A stretch of 47,633 nt of DNA from an uncultured Chlamydiae bacterium (GCA_903824495.1 CAIJXB010000067.1:1-47633), one strand, 5' to 3'; counted from the first letter of the stretch, positions 36,535-45,868 are shown. Made by a program: numbers and translations. The notes: generated by a model from the letters alone, not told the origin.

Positions 36535-37160
36535 ACAAAAAAGAAAAAGTCAAAATCATCACTGAAATTTTGGACCGTCTTTTTCCATCACCTGAGATTC
36601 CTCTTAACCACTCTAATGAATTTACACTACTCATTGCAGTTCTCTTATCAGCTCAATGTACGGATGTAAGAGTCAATGAAGTCACTCCTCTTTTATTTTC
36701 AAAAGCTGATACTCCCAAAAAAATGATCGCTCTCTCTATTGCAGAAATAGAAAAGATCATTCGTCCTTGCGGGCTTTATAAAAATAAAGCCAAAGCGATT
36801 TGGAACCTGTCTAAGATCCTTTTAGAAAAGTTTGATGGGAAAGTCCCAAATGATCTGCCCTCACTCGAATCACTCCCTGGTGTTGGACACAAAACAGCAT
36901 CTGTCGTTTCCATCCAAGCATTTTCTATTCCTGCATTTCCTGTGGATACACACATCCATCGCTGCGCACATAGGTGGGGACTTTCTACTGGAAAGAATGT
37001 TGTACAAACAGAAAAAGATCTTAAGAAAGTTTTCCCTAAAAACACCTGGAACAAAATTCATCTACAAATCATTTACTATGCAAGAGAGCATTGTCCAGCT
37101 CGTGCCCACAAGATAGAAAACTGTCCGATTTGCAAAACTCTTCAGCTTTCTTATGATTAA
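36531..37160 (+). CDS. nth: Endonuclease III (DNA glycosylase/AP lyase)
   Basis: A 209-aa base-excision repair enzyme for oxidised pyrimidines. The helix-hairpin-helix LPGVGHKTA (115-123) includes the catalytic K121; catalytic D139 is in FPVDTHIHR. The ATG at 36531 overlaps the mnmE stop and starts MNKKEK; a TTG four codons upstream is less likely. The iron-sulphur loop is incomplete: C188, C198 and C201 are present in a C-X9-C-X2-C spacing, but the fourth cysteine of the usual C-X6-C-X2-C-X5-C is missing. The protein may therefore lack a [4Fe-4S] cluster. Confidence 0.94.
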   Translation: MNKKEKVKIITEILDRLFPSPEIPLNHSNEFTLLIAVLLSAQCTDVRVNEVTPLLFSKADTPKKMIALSIAEIEKIIRPCGLYKNKAKAIWNLSKILLEKFDGKVPNDLPSLESLPGVGHKTASVVSIQAFSIPAFPVDTHIHRCAHRWGLSTGKNVVQTEKDLKKVFPKNTWNKIHLQIIYYAREHCPARAHKIENCPICKTLQLSYD

Positions 37161-37611
37161 TCGGATTCATATAGAGGATCGGTTTTCTTTAACTGATCCT
37201 GAAAGGCAATTGTTCACAAATTCAATTGCTCAATATTGCGATATCCCACTTGAAAACATAACATCCTTGGCTCTGAACACTCTTAGATCTATTTTTATTA
37301 AATCCGAAAAACAGGTAGCAATAGACCTTTTGAAAAGTAAGATATCTAGCACACAGCAGCCATCTGCATTAAAAAGGCACTTTCTCGCGTGTGATCTAGT
37401 AAATCGATGTATTGAATATGAGAAGAATCGGAGAATAAACCTCGATATTCTAGGCGTGTCTGGTGACCCATACACGGATCGACGCTCTCCAATTTATCTA
37501 GATGCGGTGCTTGATCAATACGGATGTAGGGGGCTTGGAGCTCCCACCGCAGATCTTGAATCATTTCAGTACCCCCGTGTTTATACAAGACCTCCTTCTT
37601 TCGATGATTGA
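37153..37611 (+). CDS. Hypothetical protein (152 aa)
   Basis: I do not recognise this protein. It starts at an ATG inside the last codons of nth (8-base overlap), which suggests co-translation with mnmE and nth. No signal peptide, membrane segment or known motif is visible. The N-terminal 75 residues look helical (DPERQLFTNSIAQYC, TLRSIFIKSEKQVAIDLL); the C-terminal part is rich in Asp, Arg, Tyr and Pro (SGDPYTDRRSPIYLDAV). It ends 9 bp from the stop of the convergent psd gene. It could be a lineage-specific gene. It is too long and too well placed in the operon to dismiss. Confidence 0.6.
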   Translation: MINRIHIEDRFSLTDPERQLFTNSIAQYCDIPLENITSLALNTLRSIFIKSEKQVAIDLLKSKISSTQQPSALKRHFLACDLVNRCIEYEKNRRINLDILGVSGDPYTDRRSPIYLDAVLDQYGCRGLGAPTADLESFQYPRVYTRPPSFDD

Positions 37612-37620
37612 TCTGCTAGA

Positions 37621-38535
37621 TCAAATACTCAAAGATCTTCCCATCGTCTGACCCATGAGAGCTTTGACTTCTAAGCGCTCAGCAGAAGCATCGATGAGAT
37701 CTTGATCAAATTGGATGGTTCCAGGTTCAAAAAGAAGAACGAGTGAAGATCCTCCAAAAGAAAAATACCCTTTCTCATCCCCTTTTGCATACGGCTCTAA
37801 AGGAGTGAATGTTTGGTGGATGGAGCCTACACAAGTAGCTCCTACTTCGATGAATAAAACTTCTCCGAAGTGATTGGTGCGAAGAGAGGTCAATACTCTT
37901 TTGTTCTCTGAAAAGATTTCGATTTTCTTGCGTAGCGCGAGTGGATTCACAGAATGCAAAGCGCCATTGATGGGTGTTACATCGGTCGGAAGAGAGTTAC
38001 ATGGAAAATGAAAGCGGTGATAATCCGTTGGACATAGCCTTGCAATCACCATAGAGCCTTTAGAGTATTTTTCTGCAAGTTCGCTACTTTGTAAAAATGC
38101 TTCTAAGCAAAACTTTTTACCCTTCACAAGAAAACCATCGGCTTTATCTATGTGCGGATAGACTAGATACCTTCCATCGGCCGGAAGGATCGCCACATCT
38201 TTTCCAGGAGCAATCGGCCTTGCTTCGGGCTTTAACTTTCGGATGAAAAAATCGTTAAAGCAGCCAAACGATTCCACAGGATCTAAAAACTCTGAAGAAT
38301 CTACTTCAAACTGCTCAATAAAGGGTTTGATTTTGCGTTTAGAAAATGTTGTTTTTTGTAGAAAACCATAAAACTTAGACATGAAAGCATGGTTCGTAAT
38401 CCAAGGCAAAACAAAACGGCGCAAAAAACGAGAGTAGCCAAGGTCTCCATAAAAGGCTTTTATGGATCCTTGTCCATACACGCTTTCTTGGACGATTTTT
38501 TTTGTCGCTCTGTCTAAATACACAATTTCTTTCAT
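37621..38535 (-). CDS. psd: Phosphatidylserine decarboxylase proenzyme
   Basis: A 304-aa inner-membrane enzyme that makes phosphatidylethanolamine. It self-cleaves at FGGSS (GGSS at 261-264) to form a pyruvoyl group, leaving an alpha chain of about 41 residues; GGSS in place of LGST is the type II form. The conserved ADGRYLVYP and CPTDYHRFHFP, which hold the catalytic Asp and His, are present. It lies between nth and secA, as in Chlamydia. A small secreted protein gene lies upstream on the same strand. Confidence 0.95.
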   Translation of the reverse strand: MKEIVYLDRATKKIVQESVYGQGSIKAFYGDLGYSRFLRRFVLPWITNHAFMSKFYGFLQKTTFSKRKIKPFIEQFEVDSSEFLDPVESFGCFNDFFIRKLKPEARPIAPGKDVAILPADGRYLVYPHIDKADGFLVKGKKFCLEAFLQSSELAEKYSKGSMVIARLCPTDYHRFHFPCNSLPTDVTPINGALHSVNPLALRKKIEIFSENKRVLTSLRTNHFGEVLFIEVGATCVGSIHQTFTPLEPYAKGDEKGYFSFGGSSLVLLFEPGTIQFDQDLIDASAERLEVKALMGQTMGRSLSI

Positions 38536-38550
38536 GGATCTTCTTTGTTT

Positions 38551-38934
38551 TTACGGCTTAATAGGTACGCTTTTTGCTGCAACGGAGGAAAAAAAGAGCA
38601 GCTCTTCTAAATAGTCTGTCGCAAAAAGATAAGACAGATGCTCTTCTTTCACAGAAACAAGTATTTCTCTGGCAGTTGATACCATCGAAAAAGTATGCCC
38701 TTTACTTTGGTTCCCAAGCAAAAACTGTTCTTTTTGCTTTTTAAACAGCTCCATCTTTGCTTTGAGCTCTTTTTGAGCCACAAGGCGCTTTTCATTAACG
38801 CTAATCAGCTGCTGCAGGCTTGAAATTTCATTTTCAAAAAGGGGAGCGGCTTTTTCTTCGACAACATCCACTGCTGACAATTGAACAGATAAAAGTAAGC
38901 ATAAGGCTATTACTTTCACTTTAGTTCCTTGCAT
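38551..38934 (-). CDS. Small secreted or periplasmic coiled-coil protein, hypothetical
   Basis: A protein of 127 aa from the first ATG, or 122 aa from a GTG at 38917-38919. The GTG is the likelier start because AAGGA lies six bases before it and it opens a compact signal peptide (VKVIALCLLLSVQLSA). The mature part has a Lys/Glu-rich helical segment (about 30-75, LQQLISVNEKRLVAQKELK) that may form a coiled coil. No enzyme motif is seen. It lies 15 bp upstream of psd on the same strand, at the position occupied by a hypothetical gene between psd and secA in Chlamydia. No further function can be assigned. Confidence 0.7.
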   Translation of the reverse strand: MQGTKVKVIALCLLLSVQLSAVDVVEEKAAPLFENEISSLQQLISVNEKRLVAQKELKAKMELFKKQKEQFLLGNQSKGHTFSMVSTAREILVSVKEEHLSYLFATDYLEELLFFSSVAAKSVPIKP

Positions 38935-39220
38935 TTCTTTCTTTTTATAAACGCTTTTTTAATCAAAATTAAAATAAGATGTAACGCCAAAACCCCTCCC
39001 CCTTTTCTTGAAAATTCAACTTAGCGTAAGTAAAGGCTTCTGCTCAAGAAAAACATTCATTATAGGGAATTTTTTCGATTTTAAAAACAGAAAATGTCTT
39101 AAGTCTGAATCTTCCTGCTTTCTCTTTAACAGATCTTTTTTTTGCTTTATTCCGGCCGATCCATTATCATCAAGGGTCTTATTATTTAGGAATTTTTAAC
39201 TGCCATTCTAAGGGGACCCC

Positions 39221-42184
39221 ATGCTAGGCCTACTAAAAAAAATATTTGGGACTGCTCAAAGCCGTTTAATCCATCGTTATCAACAGGTTGTAAAGCTTGT
39301 TAACAAGTTCGAGCTACAGTTCCAATCCCTCTCCGATGAAGAGCTCAAAGCTAAAACAGAGGAATTTAAAGCTAGAATTGCTGCAGGAGAAAGCGTAGAC
39401 GATTTACTTCCTGAAGCTTATGCCACAGTGAAAAACGCCTGCAGACGTCTCTGCGGAACGGAAATCCACGTTTCCGGCTACAGCCAAAACTGGGATATGG
39501 TTCCTTATGACGTTCAAATCCTCGGCGCTATTGCGATGCACTACGGGGCCATTGCTGAGATGCAAACAGGTGAAGGAAAAACATTAACCGCTTCCATGCC
39601 CCTTTATCTCAATGCTCTGACTGGCAAATCTGTTCACCTCGTCACGGTGAACGACTACTTGGCCCAAAGGGACTGCGAATGGATCGGAACCATCTTTAGA
39701 TGGCTTGGCCTTCGCGTAGAATCCTTAACCAATGCCACTCCTCCACATCTAAGAAAACAAGTCTATGCAGCTGATATCGTCTACGGAACTTCTTCCGAAT
39801 TCGGATTTGACTATCTAAGAGATAACTCTATGACTCAGTCTCTTGAAGATCAGTGCCAACGAGGCCACTTCTTTGCGATCGTGGATGAAATTGACTCGAT
39901 CCTTATCGATGAAGCAAGAACCCCCTTGATCATTTCTGGCCCCTCTTCAGAATCCAAGCAGATGTACGATGAGCTAAAAGATCAAGTATTTTCTATTGTC
40001 AAACTACAACGCGATCTTTGCCACAAGCTCGCAACAGAAGCTAAAAAAACGCTCGACACTCTACCAACTTCTTCTGAGTCCAAACTTTCGAAAAAACAAG
40101 AAGAAGAAAAAGACGGGGCTTTGAAAAAGCTATGGCTTGTCAGCAAGGGCATGCCTCAACACAAGATCGTTAAAAAATGCAAAGAAGATCCAGATCTAAG
40201 AGCTGATCTTGATAAGTGGGATCTTTATTTTTATGCAGAGCCTAATAAAGAAGAGCGCCTTCATACTCTTTCAGAGCTTTTCATCATCGTTGATGAAAAA
40301 GCGAGTGAGTATGAACTGACAGACAAAGGGATCCACGCTTGGATGGGGTCTCATGACACCTCGATTTCCGAAGATGACTTTGTCATGTTCGATCTTGGAT
40401 ACGAGTATGCTAAGATCGATGGAAATCCCGAGCTGTCTGATCAAGAGAAAATGCAACGAAAGATCACCTTAAGGGAAGAAGATTCCAGACGAAAAGAAAG
40501 AGCTCATAACTTGAGACAGCTTTTCAGAGCGCATCTTCTCATGGAAAAAGATGTCGATTACATCATTGAAGATCAAAAAATCGTCATCATCGATGAGAAT
40601 ACAGGACGCCCTCAACCTGGCAGAAGATTTTCTGATGGCCTCCACCAAGCGATTGAAGCAAAAGAAGGAGTAACAATCCAAGGTGAAACGCAAACCTATG
40701 CGACAATCACCCTCCAAAACTACTTCCGTCTTTACACCAAACTCGCCGGTATGACGGGAACTGCGATGACTGAAGCGAACGAATTTAAAGAAATTTACAA
40801 GCTCGAAGTTTTAGCAATCCCTTCTCATCGTACTTGTCTGCGTGTTGATTTTGACGACGAAATCTACATGACGGAAAGAGAAAAATACAATGCCATCTTG
40901 AAAGAGATTCAAGAAGTCCATGCTAAAGGACGCCCTATCCTCATTGGAACCGAATCTGTCGATGTTTCTGAAAAACTTTCCCGTATCTTAAAGCAAAACA
41001 AGCTAGAGCACGTAGTGCTCAATGCGAAAAACCACGCTAAAGAAGCGGAAATCATCGCAGAAGCTGGGAAAGAAGGCGCCATCATGGTCGCGACCAATAT
41101 GGCAGGACGAGGAACCGACATCAAATTAAAATCAGGTGTTGCAGAAATCGGCGGACTTTACGTGATCGGGACAACAAGACACCAATCTCGAAGAATTGAC
41201 AGACAGCTAAGAGGAAGATGCGGACGACTTGGAGATCCTGGATCTTCTAAGTTCTATGTGTCTTTTGAAGATTCTCTCATGCGTCTCTTCTCTTCTCCTC
41301 GCATTACCATGTTTCTACAAAGATTCCGCCCTCCAGAAGGAGAGGCAATCACTGCTAAGGTTCTCAATAAGTCGATTGAAACGGCTCAAAAACGGATCGA
41401 GCAAAGAAATTACACGATCCGTAAGCACACATTAGAATACGACGATGTGATGAACAAGCAAAGAGCTGAAATCTACTCCTTTAGAAATGACGCCCTTTCT
41501 ATTCCAGATCCTATGATTCTTGCTGAAGAGATCATTGAAGAGATCTGCCTTGACATGGGGCACAGATTTTTATTCAGCAGATCCTCCGATGGAGGATGGA
41601 ATCCTGAAGGGTATAGACAATGGCTCATGACACAGTTCCCTATTACCTTTGAAAGAGAAGCATTTGATGACGACTACTTGTCGGCAGATGATATCACGAA
41701 CATGGCCAAAGAAAAAGTCGTGACCCTCTTTCAGCAAAAACTGGCTCATGAAATTGAAACCATTGGAGCAATACAAGCAAGCCTGCCTCCCCACGCCGCA
41801 CAGATCGATCCTAAAGAGATTTTGTGTGAAGTGATTCGAAGCGTATTCATTCGCAAAATTGATAAACTTTGGCAAGAACACTTGCTCCACATTGATCACC
41901 TAAGAACAGAAGTGTCTCTTAGAACTGTTGGGCAGAAAGATCCGCTGCAGGAATTTAAGCATGAAGCTTTTGCTCTTTTTGATGCATTCAGTTTGAAACT
42001 CAAAGAAGAGATTGCGCTTGCTCTTTTCAAATTTGCTATGGTCCCTCCTCAAAATCAAACACCTCCTCAAATGGAAGTGCCAAAAATAGAAGAGCGTCCT
42101 GAAATCAGAAGAGCGATGCCTCCTTTCAAAATTGATCTCTCCTTACTTCCTGAGATCAACAATCAAGAAGCTCCCTCTTACTAG
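39221..42184 (+). CDS. secA: Preprotein translocase ATPase SecA
   Basis: A 987-aa motor that pushes Sec-dependent proteins, including the signal-peptide-bearing TpsA proteins, through SecYEG. Walker A MQTGEGKT is at 114-121 and the DEAD-type VDEID at 221-225, followed by IDEARTP. The preprotein cross-linking region after about 240 is enlarged by a Lys/Glu-rich insert, as I recall for chlamydial SecA. Helicase motif VATNMAGRGTDIKL and the C-terminal helical domain are intact. The C-terminus is Pro-rich and ends without the zinc-binding CxCxxxxxxxxCH motif. AGGGGA precedes the ATG. The 286-bp gap upstream (38935-39220) holds divergent promoter regions; I saw no clear boxes there. Confidence 0.97.
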   Translation: MLGLLKKIFGTAQSRLIHRYQQVVKLVNKFELQFQSLSDEELKAKTEEFKARIAAGESVDDLLPEAYATVKNACRRLCGTEIHVSGYSQNWDMVPYDVQILGAIAMHYGAIAEMQTGEGKTLTASMPLYLNALTGKSVHLVTVNDYLAQRDCEWIGTIFRWLGLRVESLTNATPPHLRKQVYAADIVYGTSSEFGFDYLRDNSMTQSLEDQCQRGHFFAIVDEIDSILIDEARTPLIISGPSSESKQMYDELKDQVFSIVKLQRDLCHKLATEAKKTLDTLPTSSESKLSKKQEEEKDGALKKLWLVSKGMPQHKIVKKCKEDPDLRADLDKWDLYFYAEPNKEERLHTLSELFIIVDEKASEYELTDKGIHAWMGSHDTSISEDDFVMFDLGYEYAKIDGNPELSDQEKMQRKITLREEDSRRKERAHNLRQLFRAHLLMEKDVDYIIEDQKIVIIDENTGRPQPGRRFSDGLHQAIEAKEGVTIQGETQTYATITLQNYFRLYTKLAGMTGTAMTEANEFKEIYKLEVLAIPSHRTCLRVDFDDEIYMTEREKYNAILKEIQEVHAKGRPILIGTESVDVSEKLSRILKQNKLEHVVLNAKNHAKEAEIIAEAGKEGAIMVATNMAGRGTDIKLKSGVAEIGGLYVIGTTRHQSRRIDRQLRGRCGRLGDPGSSKFYVSFEDSLMRLFSSPRITMFLQRFRPPEGEAITAKVLNKSIETAQKRIEQRNYTIRKHTLEYDDVMNKQRAEIYSFRNDALSIPDPMILAEEIIEEICLDMGHRFLFSRSSDGGWNPEGYRQWLMTQFPITFEREAFDDDYLSADDITNMAKEKVVTLFQQKLAHEIETIGAIQASLPPHAAQIDPKEILCEVIRSVFIRKIDKLWQEHLLHIDHLRTEVSLRTVGQKDPLQEFKHEAFALFDAFSLKLKEEIALALFKFAMVPPQNQTPPQMEVPKIEERPEIRRAMPPFKIDLSLLPEINNQEAPSY

Positions 42185-42191
42185 AAAGTCG

Positions 42192-42221
42192 AAAGGCCTT
42201 GTTTGAAAACAAGGCCTTTTT
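42192..42221 (+). terminator. Rho-independent terminator after secA
   Basis: A perfect 13-bp stem (AAAGGCCTTGTTT / AAACAAGGCCTTT) with a two-base GA centre, which would open to a four- to six-base loop, is followed by TT, C and TT. It lies 8 bp after the secA stop and separates it from the convergent gene. Confidence 0.9.
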
Positions 42222-42235
42222 CTTAAAAAATTTAA

Positions 42236-42769
42236 TTAAGCAGATTCTTTGGATTGTTTAATTTTCTTCATCCCTAAAGAAATGAGGGGAAGAGCGAGAA
42301 GACAGTAGTAGAACCAGTACTTACTGCTCCACTCAAGCCTTAAAAAACCATTATCAGAAAACATTACTTGCATGAGTCCGAGTGTCAGAAGATTAGAACC
42401 GAGAAGGATGAGTAAAAGTGGCATGAATCCCGCTTTTTCTTGCTCTTCTTGTTTTTCTACTGCAGCGCCACCTGCAAGTGGCATCTTAGCAAAAGGATTT
42501 TCTGCAAGAGCCTGAGGCGCTTTAAATTTGCTTTGAGAATCTTTGTTGTCTATTTTCATTTGGGAAAAATTCCTATTTGAATTTGAATATGGGGGTGGGT
42601 AAAGAGATGCGAGGCTTTCTTGAGACGATAACCCACTTTGAGAAACAGAATGGACTGTAGTTTCTGATTCTGCAATCAGCGGCATTCCGCAATAAGGACA
42701 CGAACTTGCCTCTACAGCAATTCTCCCTTCACAGTGCGTACACATTTTTTGTCGATCTATAGGTTTCAT
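42236..42769 (-). CDS. Zinc-ribbon protein with two C-terminal transmembrane helices
   Basis: A 177-aa protein from the ATG at 42767-42769, with AGAGG ten bases upstream; a TTG three codons earlier (42778) is a less likely start. A zinc ribbon formed by C10/C13 (CTHC) and C24/C27 (CPYC) is followed by a Ser/Asn/Gln-rich linker (about 35-105). Two hydrophobic helices follow (GFMPLLLILLGSNLLTLGL and WFYYCLLALPLISLGM), with a basic end. The ribbon probably faces the cytosol. Function is unknown. It lies convergent to secA; a hypothetical gene occupies the corresponding place after secA in Chlamydia, but I cannot confirm orthology. Confidence 0.8.
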   Translation of the reverse strand: MKPIDRQKMCTHCEGRIAVEASSCPYCGMPLIAESETTVHSVSQSGLSSQESLASLYPPPYSNSNRNFSQMKIDNKDSQSKFKAPQALAENPFAKMPLAGGAAVEKQEEQEKAGFMPLLLILLGSNLLTLGLMQVMFSDNGFLRLEWSSKYWFYYCLLALPLISLGMKKIKQSKESA

Positions 42770-42954
42770 CGTTACCAAACCTCTTGTTAAATATAAAAAA
42801 GTCTTAGATTCCTTATCCTCGCATACAATTGGAAATCTTTCTAGATTTTTCCGAAGTCGCCGTAAAAAGTGTAAGAAAACAGATCTTTTGGACTTCTAAA
42901 AAAAGAAATGCTACATTCCCATTCTTTTTTAACACCTCTTAAAGCGGGTAACTT

Positions 42955-44361
42955 ATGTTAAAACTTTTCATCGCTCTGTTCATGATAACCTCCATTCAAA
43001 ACATCCATGCAGACAATCAAACTCCAGACATTTCTACAGTCTATGGATCTGCGCTGCCTTTTGATTTTACCATTTCAGAGGCAGATTTTAGTCTGCCAGA
43101 TGGCATACAAAGTTTTGCTTACGGTGTAAGCGGAGAAAAAATACTTATTTTGACAGGAAGAATAAACGGTCTTCATGGATTCTCTCCAGGAGACAGCAGC
43201 TTTCCGCCCAATCAACAAAATACAAATGTCTATGTAGTAGATCTCAAAAACAAAAAAACATATCAACGCTCTCTTCTTGATGAGAGCTCCTTTTTATCTC
43301 AAACTGAAGTCGACAGCCTCTCTGTCTCTTCCGCTCCATTCACACAGGTTGGAAAAACTCTTTATGTTATCGGGGGATATGGTATAGACACGAATTCTGG
43401 TGTCTTCAGTACCAAAGACACATTATCTGCTATTGACATCGATGGACTCATCCATTGGGTTGTAAATCCAAGCTCTAAGGAAACTGCCAAAGGATACATA
43501 AAACAAATATCCGATCCTATCTTCCAAGTCACAGGAGGATATCTAAATCAAGACAACACGCACACCTCCTTTGTCCTTATCTTTGGACAAAATTACCAAG
43601 GTTCTTACTCTCCGACATCAGATGGAGCCTATACTGAGCAAGTGCGCAGATTCAGACTCATTGATAACGGGAAAACTCTGGCTGTTTTTGCAAAAGAATA
43701 TAAAAACCAAAACGCAGACTACCATCGCTACGATGGGAATGTCGTCCCCATCGTTCAAAAGAAAAACAACCAATATGTGAATTCATATGTTGCGCTATCG
43801 GGAGTTTTTACCCCAACAGTAGGAGTTTGGACAGTCCCTGTTTTTATTGACCTTTTAGGAAATGCATCTATGGCAGATCCGGATAGCTCAAATACTTTCA
43901 AACAGGGAATGAATAACTACACATGCGCCAATGCAGCTTTTTTTTCTAAAAAAACAAGCTCCATGTACATATCTCTTTTTGGTGGGATCAGCTATCAAAC
44001 CTGTGCAGATGGAATCTGCACTCCAGATGCAGAACTTCCTTTTACTAATAATGTAACGATGATCTCTATTCCACCTAAAGCCACTATGAAACAATATTTG
44101 ATGAATGGAACCTATCCAACGATCCTTTCGACTTTTGCTAACCCCGGCAATCCTCTTCTCTTTGGAACAAGTGCCCAGTTTATTCCGTCAAGCTCCCTTC
44201 CTCTTTTTTCCAATAACGTCATCTCTATAGATGGTGTGGCAGATGGTGCATTTTTAGGGTATATTATAGGGGGGATTCAAAGCTCTATTGACAATACATT
44301 TTCCATGAGCGACTCGGCAGCATCCCCTTATATTTTTAGCGTCTTTTTAAAGCGCAACTGA
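42955..44361 (+). CDS. Secreted protein with kelch-like beta-propeller repeats, hypothetical
   Basis: A 468-aa protein with a signal peptide at 1-19 (MLKLFIALFMITSIQNIHA). Repeated kelch-like blades with a double glycine or equivalent are seen: GEKILILTGRINGLHG, GKTLYVIGGYG, TSFVLIFGQNYQG, SYVALSGVFTP, SSMYISLFGGISYQ and FLGYIIGGIQSS. This suggests a six- or seven-bladed propeller filling the mature protein. Cysteines are few (one NNYTC and two in TCADGIC). There is no lipobox, membrane anchor or barrel domain, so it is periplasmic or exported further. A binding role is typical of kelch proteins; the partner is unknown. It stands alone between divergent and downstream promoters, with GCGGGT before the ATG. 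Confidence 0.75.
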   Translation: MLKLFIALFMITSIQNIHADNQTPDISTVYGSALPFDFTISEADFSLPDGIQSFAYGVSGEKILILTGRINGLHGFSPGDSSFPPNQQNTNVYVVDLKNKKTYQRSLLDESSFLSQTEVDSLSVSSAPFTQVGKTLYVIGGYGIDTNSGVFSTKDTLSAIDIDGLIHWVVNPSSKETAKGYIKQISDPIFQVTGGYLNQDNTHTSFVLIFGQNYQGSYSPTSDGAYTEQVRRFRLIDNGKTLAVFAKEYKNQNADYHRYDGNVVPIVQKKNNQYVNSYVALSGVFTPTVGVWTVPVFIDLLGNASMADPDSSNTFKQGMNNYTCANAAFFSKKTSSMYISLFGGISYQTCADGICTPDAELPFTNNVTMISIPPKATMKQYLMNGTYPTILSTFANPGNPLLFGTSAQFIPSSSLPLFSNNVISIDGVADGAFLGYIIGGIQSSIDNTFSMSDSAASPYIFSVFLKRN

Positions 44362-44400
44362 CAGTAAAAATATTTGTATATACCTCTATTGAACAAGTTA

Positions 44401-44430
44401 TGGAAACATTTTCTCCCCTTAAGGTATACT
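44401..44430 (+). promoter_or_regulatory. Candidate promoter of lpdA-lipA
   Basis: TGGAAA (44401-44406, 4 of 6 bases) and TATACT (44425-44430, 5 of 6 bases) are spaced 18 bp apart, 34 bp before the lpdA ATG. An AAGGA ribosome site lies 13 bases before that ATG. Confidence 0.45.
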
Positions 44431-44464
44431 CCTAAGGAAACAAAAAAAGGACATTGCTAAGCTT

Positions 44465-45868
44465 ATGGAAAGAAAACAATTTGATATCGTTGTCATCGGA
44501 GCCGGCCCAGGAGGATATGTAGCTGCTATTAAGGCTTCTCAAATGGGAAAAAGCGTAGCTCTTATTGAAAAACAGTATTTTGGAGGCACCTGCTTAAATG
44601 TCGGCTGCATCCCCACAAAGACGTTGATTGCCAATGCTTTAATGCTCCATAAAATCAAACACGCCTCTGACTTTGGTATTGAAGTAGGGCCTGTTTCTTT
44701 TGACTATGGCAAAATGAAAACCCGTAAAGATGGCGTTGTAGAAAAGATTAAAAAGGGCCTAGAAGGGCTCATCCGCTCTAACGGGATCACTGTCTTTAAA
44801 GGCAAAGCAGAATTTACTGGACCTAGTGAAATAAAAGTTATAGGGGACAATAACGAAATCATCTCCTTTAAAAAGGCGATCATCGCAACGGGTTCTGAGC
44901 CTTTAGATATTCCAGCGTTCCCTTGCGATCATAAAAAAATCTTTAATTCCTCTTCAATTTTGGACTTAACAAGCCTCCCTACAAAAATTGCTATCATCGG
45001 CGGTGGCTACATCGGATGTGAGTTTGCTTCTTTGTTTGCAGAGCTTGGCGTGAAAGTGACGCTCATTGAAGCGCTCCCTTCCATCTTATCACTGCAAGGA
45101 ACAACCATTGCTGACACAATGACTAAAGCCTTTATGAAAAAAGGAATTGAAATTGTAGCAGGAGCGGCTGTTGAAAAAATTGATACAGATGGATCTGGTG
45201 TCCTCGTTCATCTGAAAGGAAAAGATCCAATTGCAGCAGACATAGCTCTGATTTCTATTGGACGCAAAATTGTCTCTGCAGGACTTGGCCTTGAAAAAGC
45301 TGGAATTTTAACAGATGCTAAAGGTGCAATCCCTGTTGATGAAACAATGGCGACAAGCGTTCCAGGTGTTTATGCAATCGGCGATGTCACAGGAAAATTC
45401 CTCTTAGCGCACGTAGCTTCCCACCAAGGCGTTGTTGCTGCATCAAACGCTTGTGGCAAACTTGCGTACATGCACTATGAAGCTGTTCCTGCTGTCATCT
45501 TCACACATCCAGAAATTGCAAGCGTTGGGATGAGTCCTGAAGAAGCTGCAAAGTCTGGAATTGAACACGCAATAGGAAAATTCCCGTTCCAAGCTCTTGG
45601 TAAAGCCGTAGCTACTATGGAAACAGAAGGGTTTGCTTTGATCATCACAGAGAAAAAGACCGGAAGAATTTTAGGAGCTCAAGTGGTTGGAGAAGGAGCT
45701 GCATCTCTTATCTCTGAAATGGCACTTGCCATTACAAATGAGCTGACAATTGAGTGCATCTCTGACACGATCCACGCTCATCCAACGCTTCCTGAAGCGT
45801 GGCTTGAAGCGGCACTTCTTGCAACAGATACTCCAATCCACTTCCCACCTAAAATAAAAAAAGGGTAA
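44465..45868 (+). CDS. lpdA: Dihydrolipoamide dehydrogenase (E3)
   Basis: A 467-aa FAD enzyme that reoxidises dihydrolipoamide in the pyruvate and 2-oxoglutarate dehydrogenase complexes or the glycine cleavage system. FAD-binding GAGPGG is at 12-17, the redox disulphide C43/C48 lies in GGTCLNVGCIPTKT, the NAD-binding GGGYIGCEFAS is near 180, and the active-site HAHPTLPE (H439, E444) is at the dimer interface. It is full length. It is followed after 9 bp by lipA, which makes the lipoyl cofactor the enzyme acts on; the same pair occurs in Chlamydia. Confidence 0.97.
   Translation: MERKQFDIVVIGAGPGGYVAAIKASQMGKSVALIEKQYFGGTCLNVGCIPTKTLIANALMLHKIKHASDFGIEVGPVSFDYGKMKTRKDGVVEKIKKGLEGLIRSNGITVFKGKAEFTGPSEIKVIGDNNEIISFKKAIIATGSEPLDIPAFPCDHKKIFNSSSILDLTSLPTKIAIIGGGYIGCEFASLFAELGVKVTLIEALPSILSLQGTTIADTMTKAFMKKGIEIVAGAAVEKIDTDGSGVLVHLKGKDPIAADIALISIGRKIVSAGLGLEKAGILTDAKGAIPVDETMATSVPGVYAIGDVTGKFLLAHVASHQGVVAASNACGKLAYMHYEAVPAVIFTHPEIASVGMSPEEAAKSGIEHAIGKFPFQALGKAVATMETEGFALIITEKKTGRILGAQVVGEGAASLISEMALAITNELTIECISDTIHAHPTLPEAWLEAALLATDTPIHFPPKIKKG

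Noticed and set aside
37608..37624. TTGATC-TGCTA-GATCAA inverted repeat at the convergent stops of the 152-aa gene and psd
   Set aside because: Only six pairs, AT-rich and without a T run. Too weak to call a terminator.
39008..39199. 63-codon plus-strand frame upstream of secA
   Set aside because: There is no ribosome site, the composition resembles AT-rich non-coding DNA (many Phe, Lys and Ser) and it occupies the promoter region of secA.
42770..42778. TTG start for the zinc-ribbon protein
   Set aside because: The ATG three codons later has AGAGG at a good distance and is the simpler choice.
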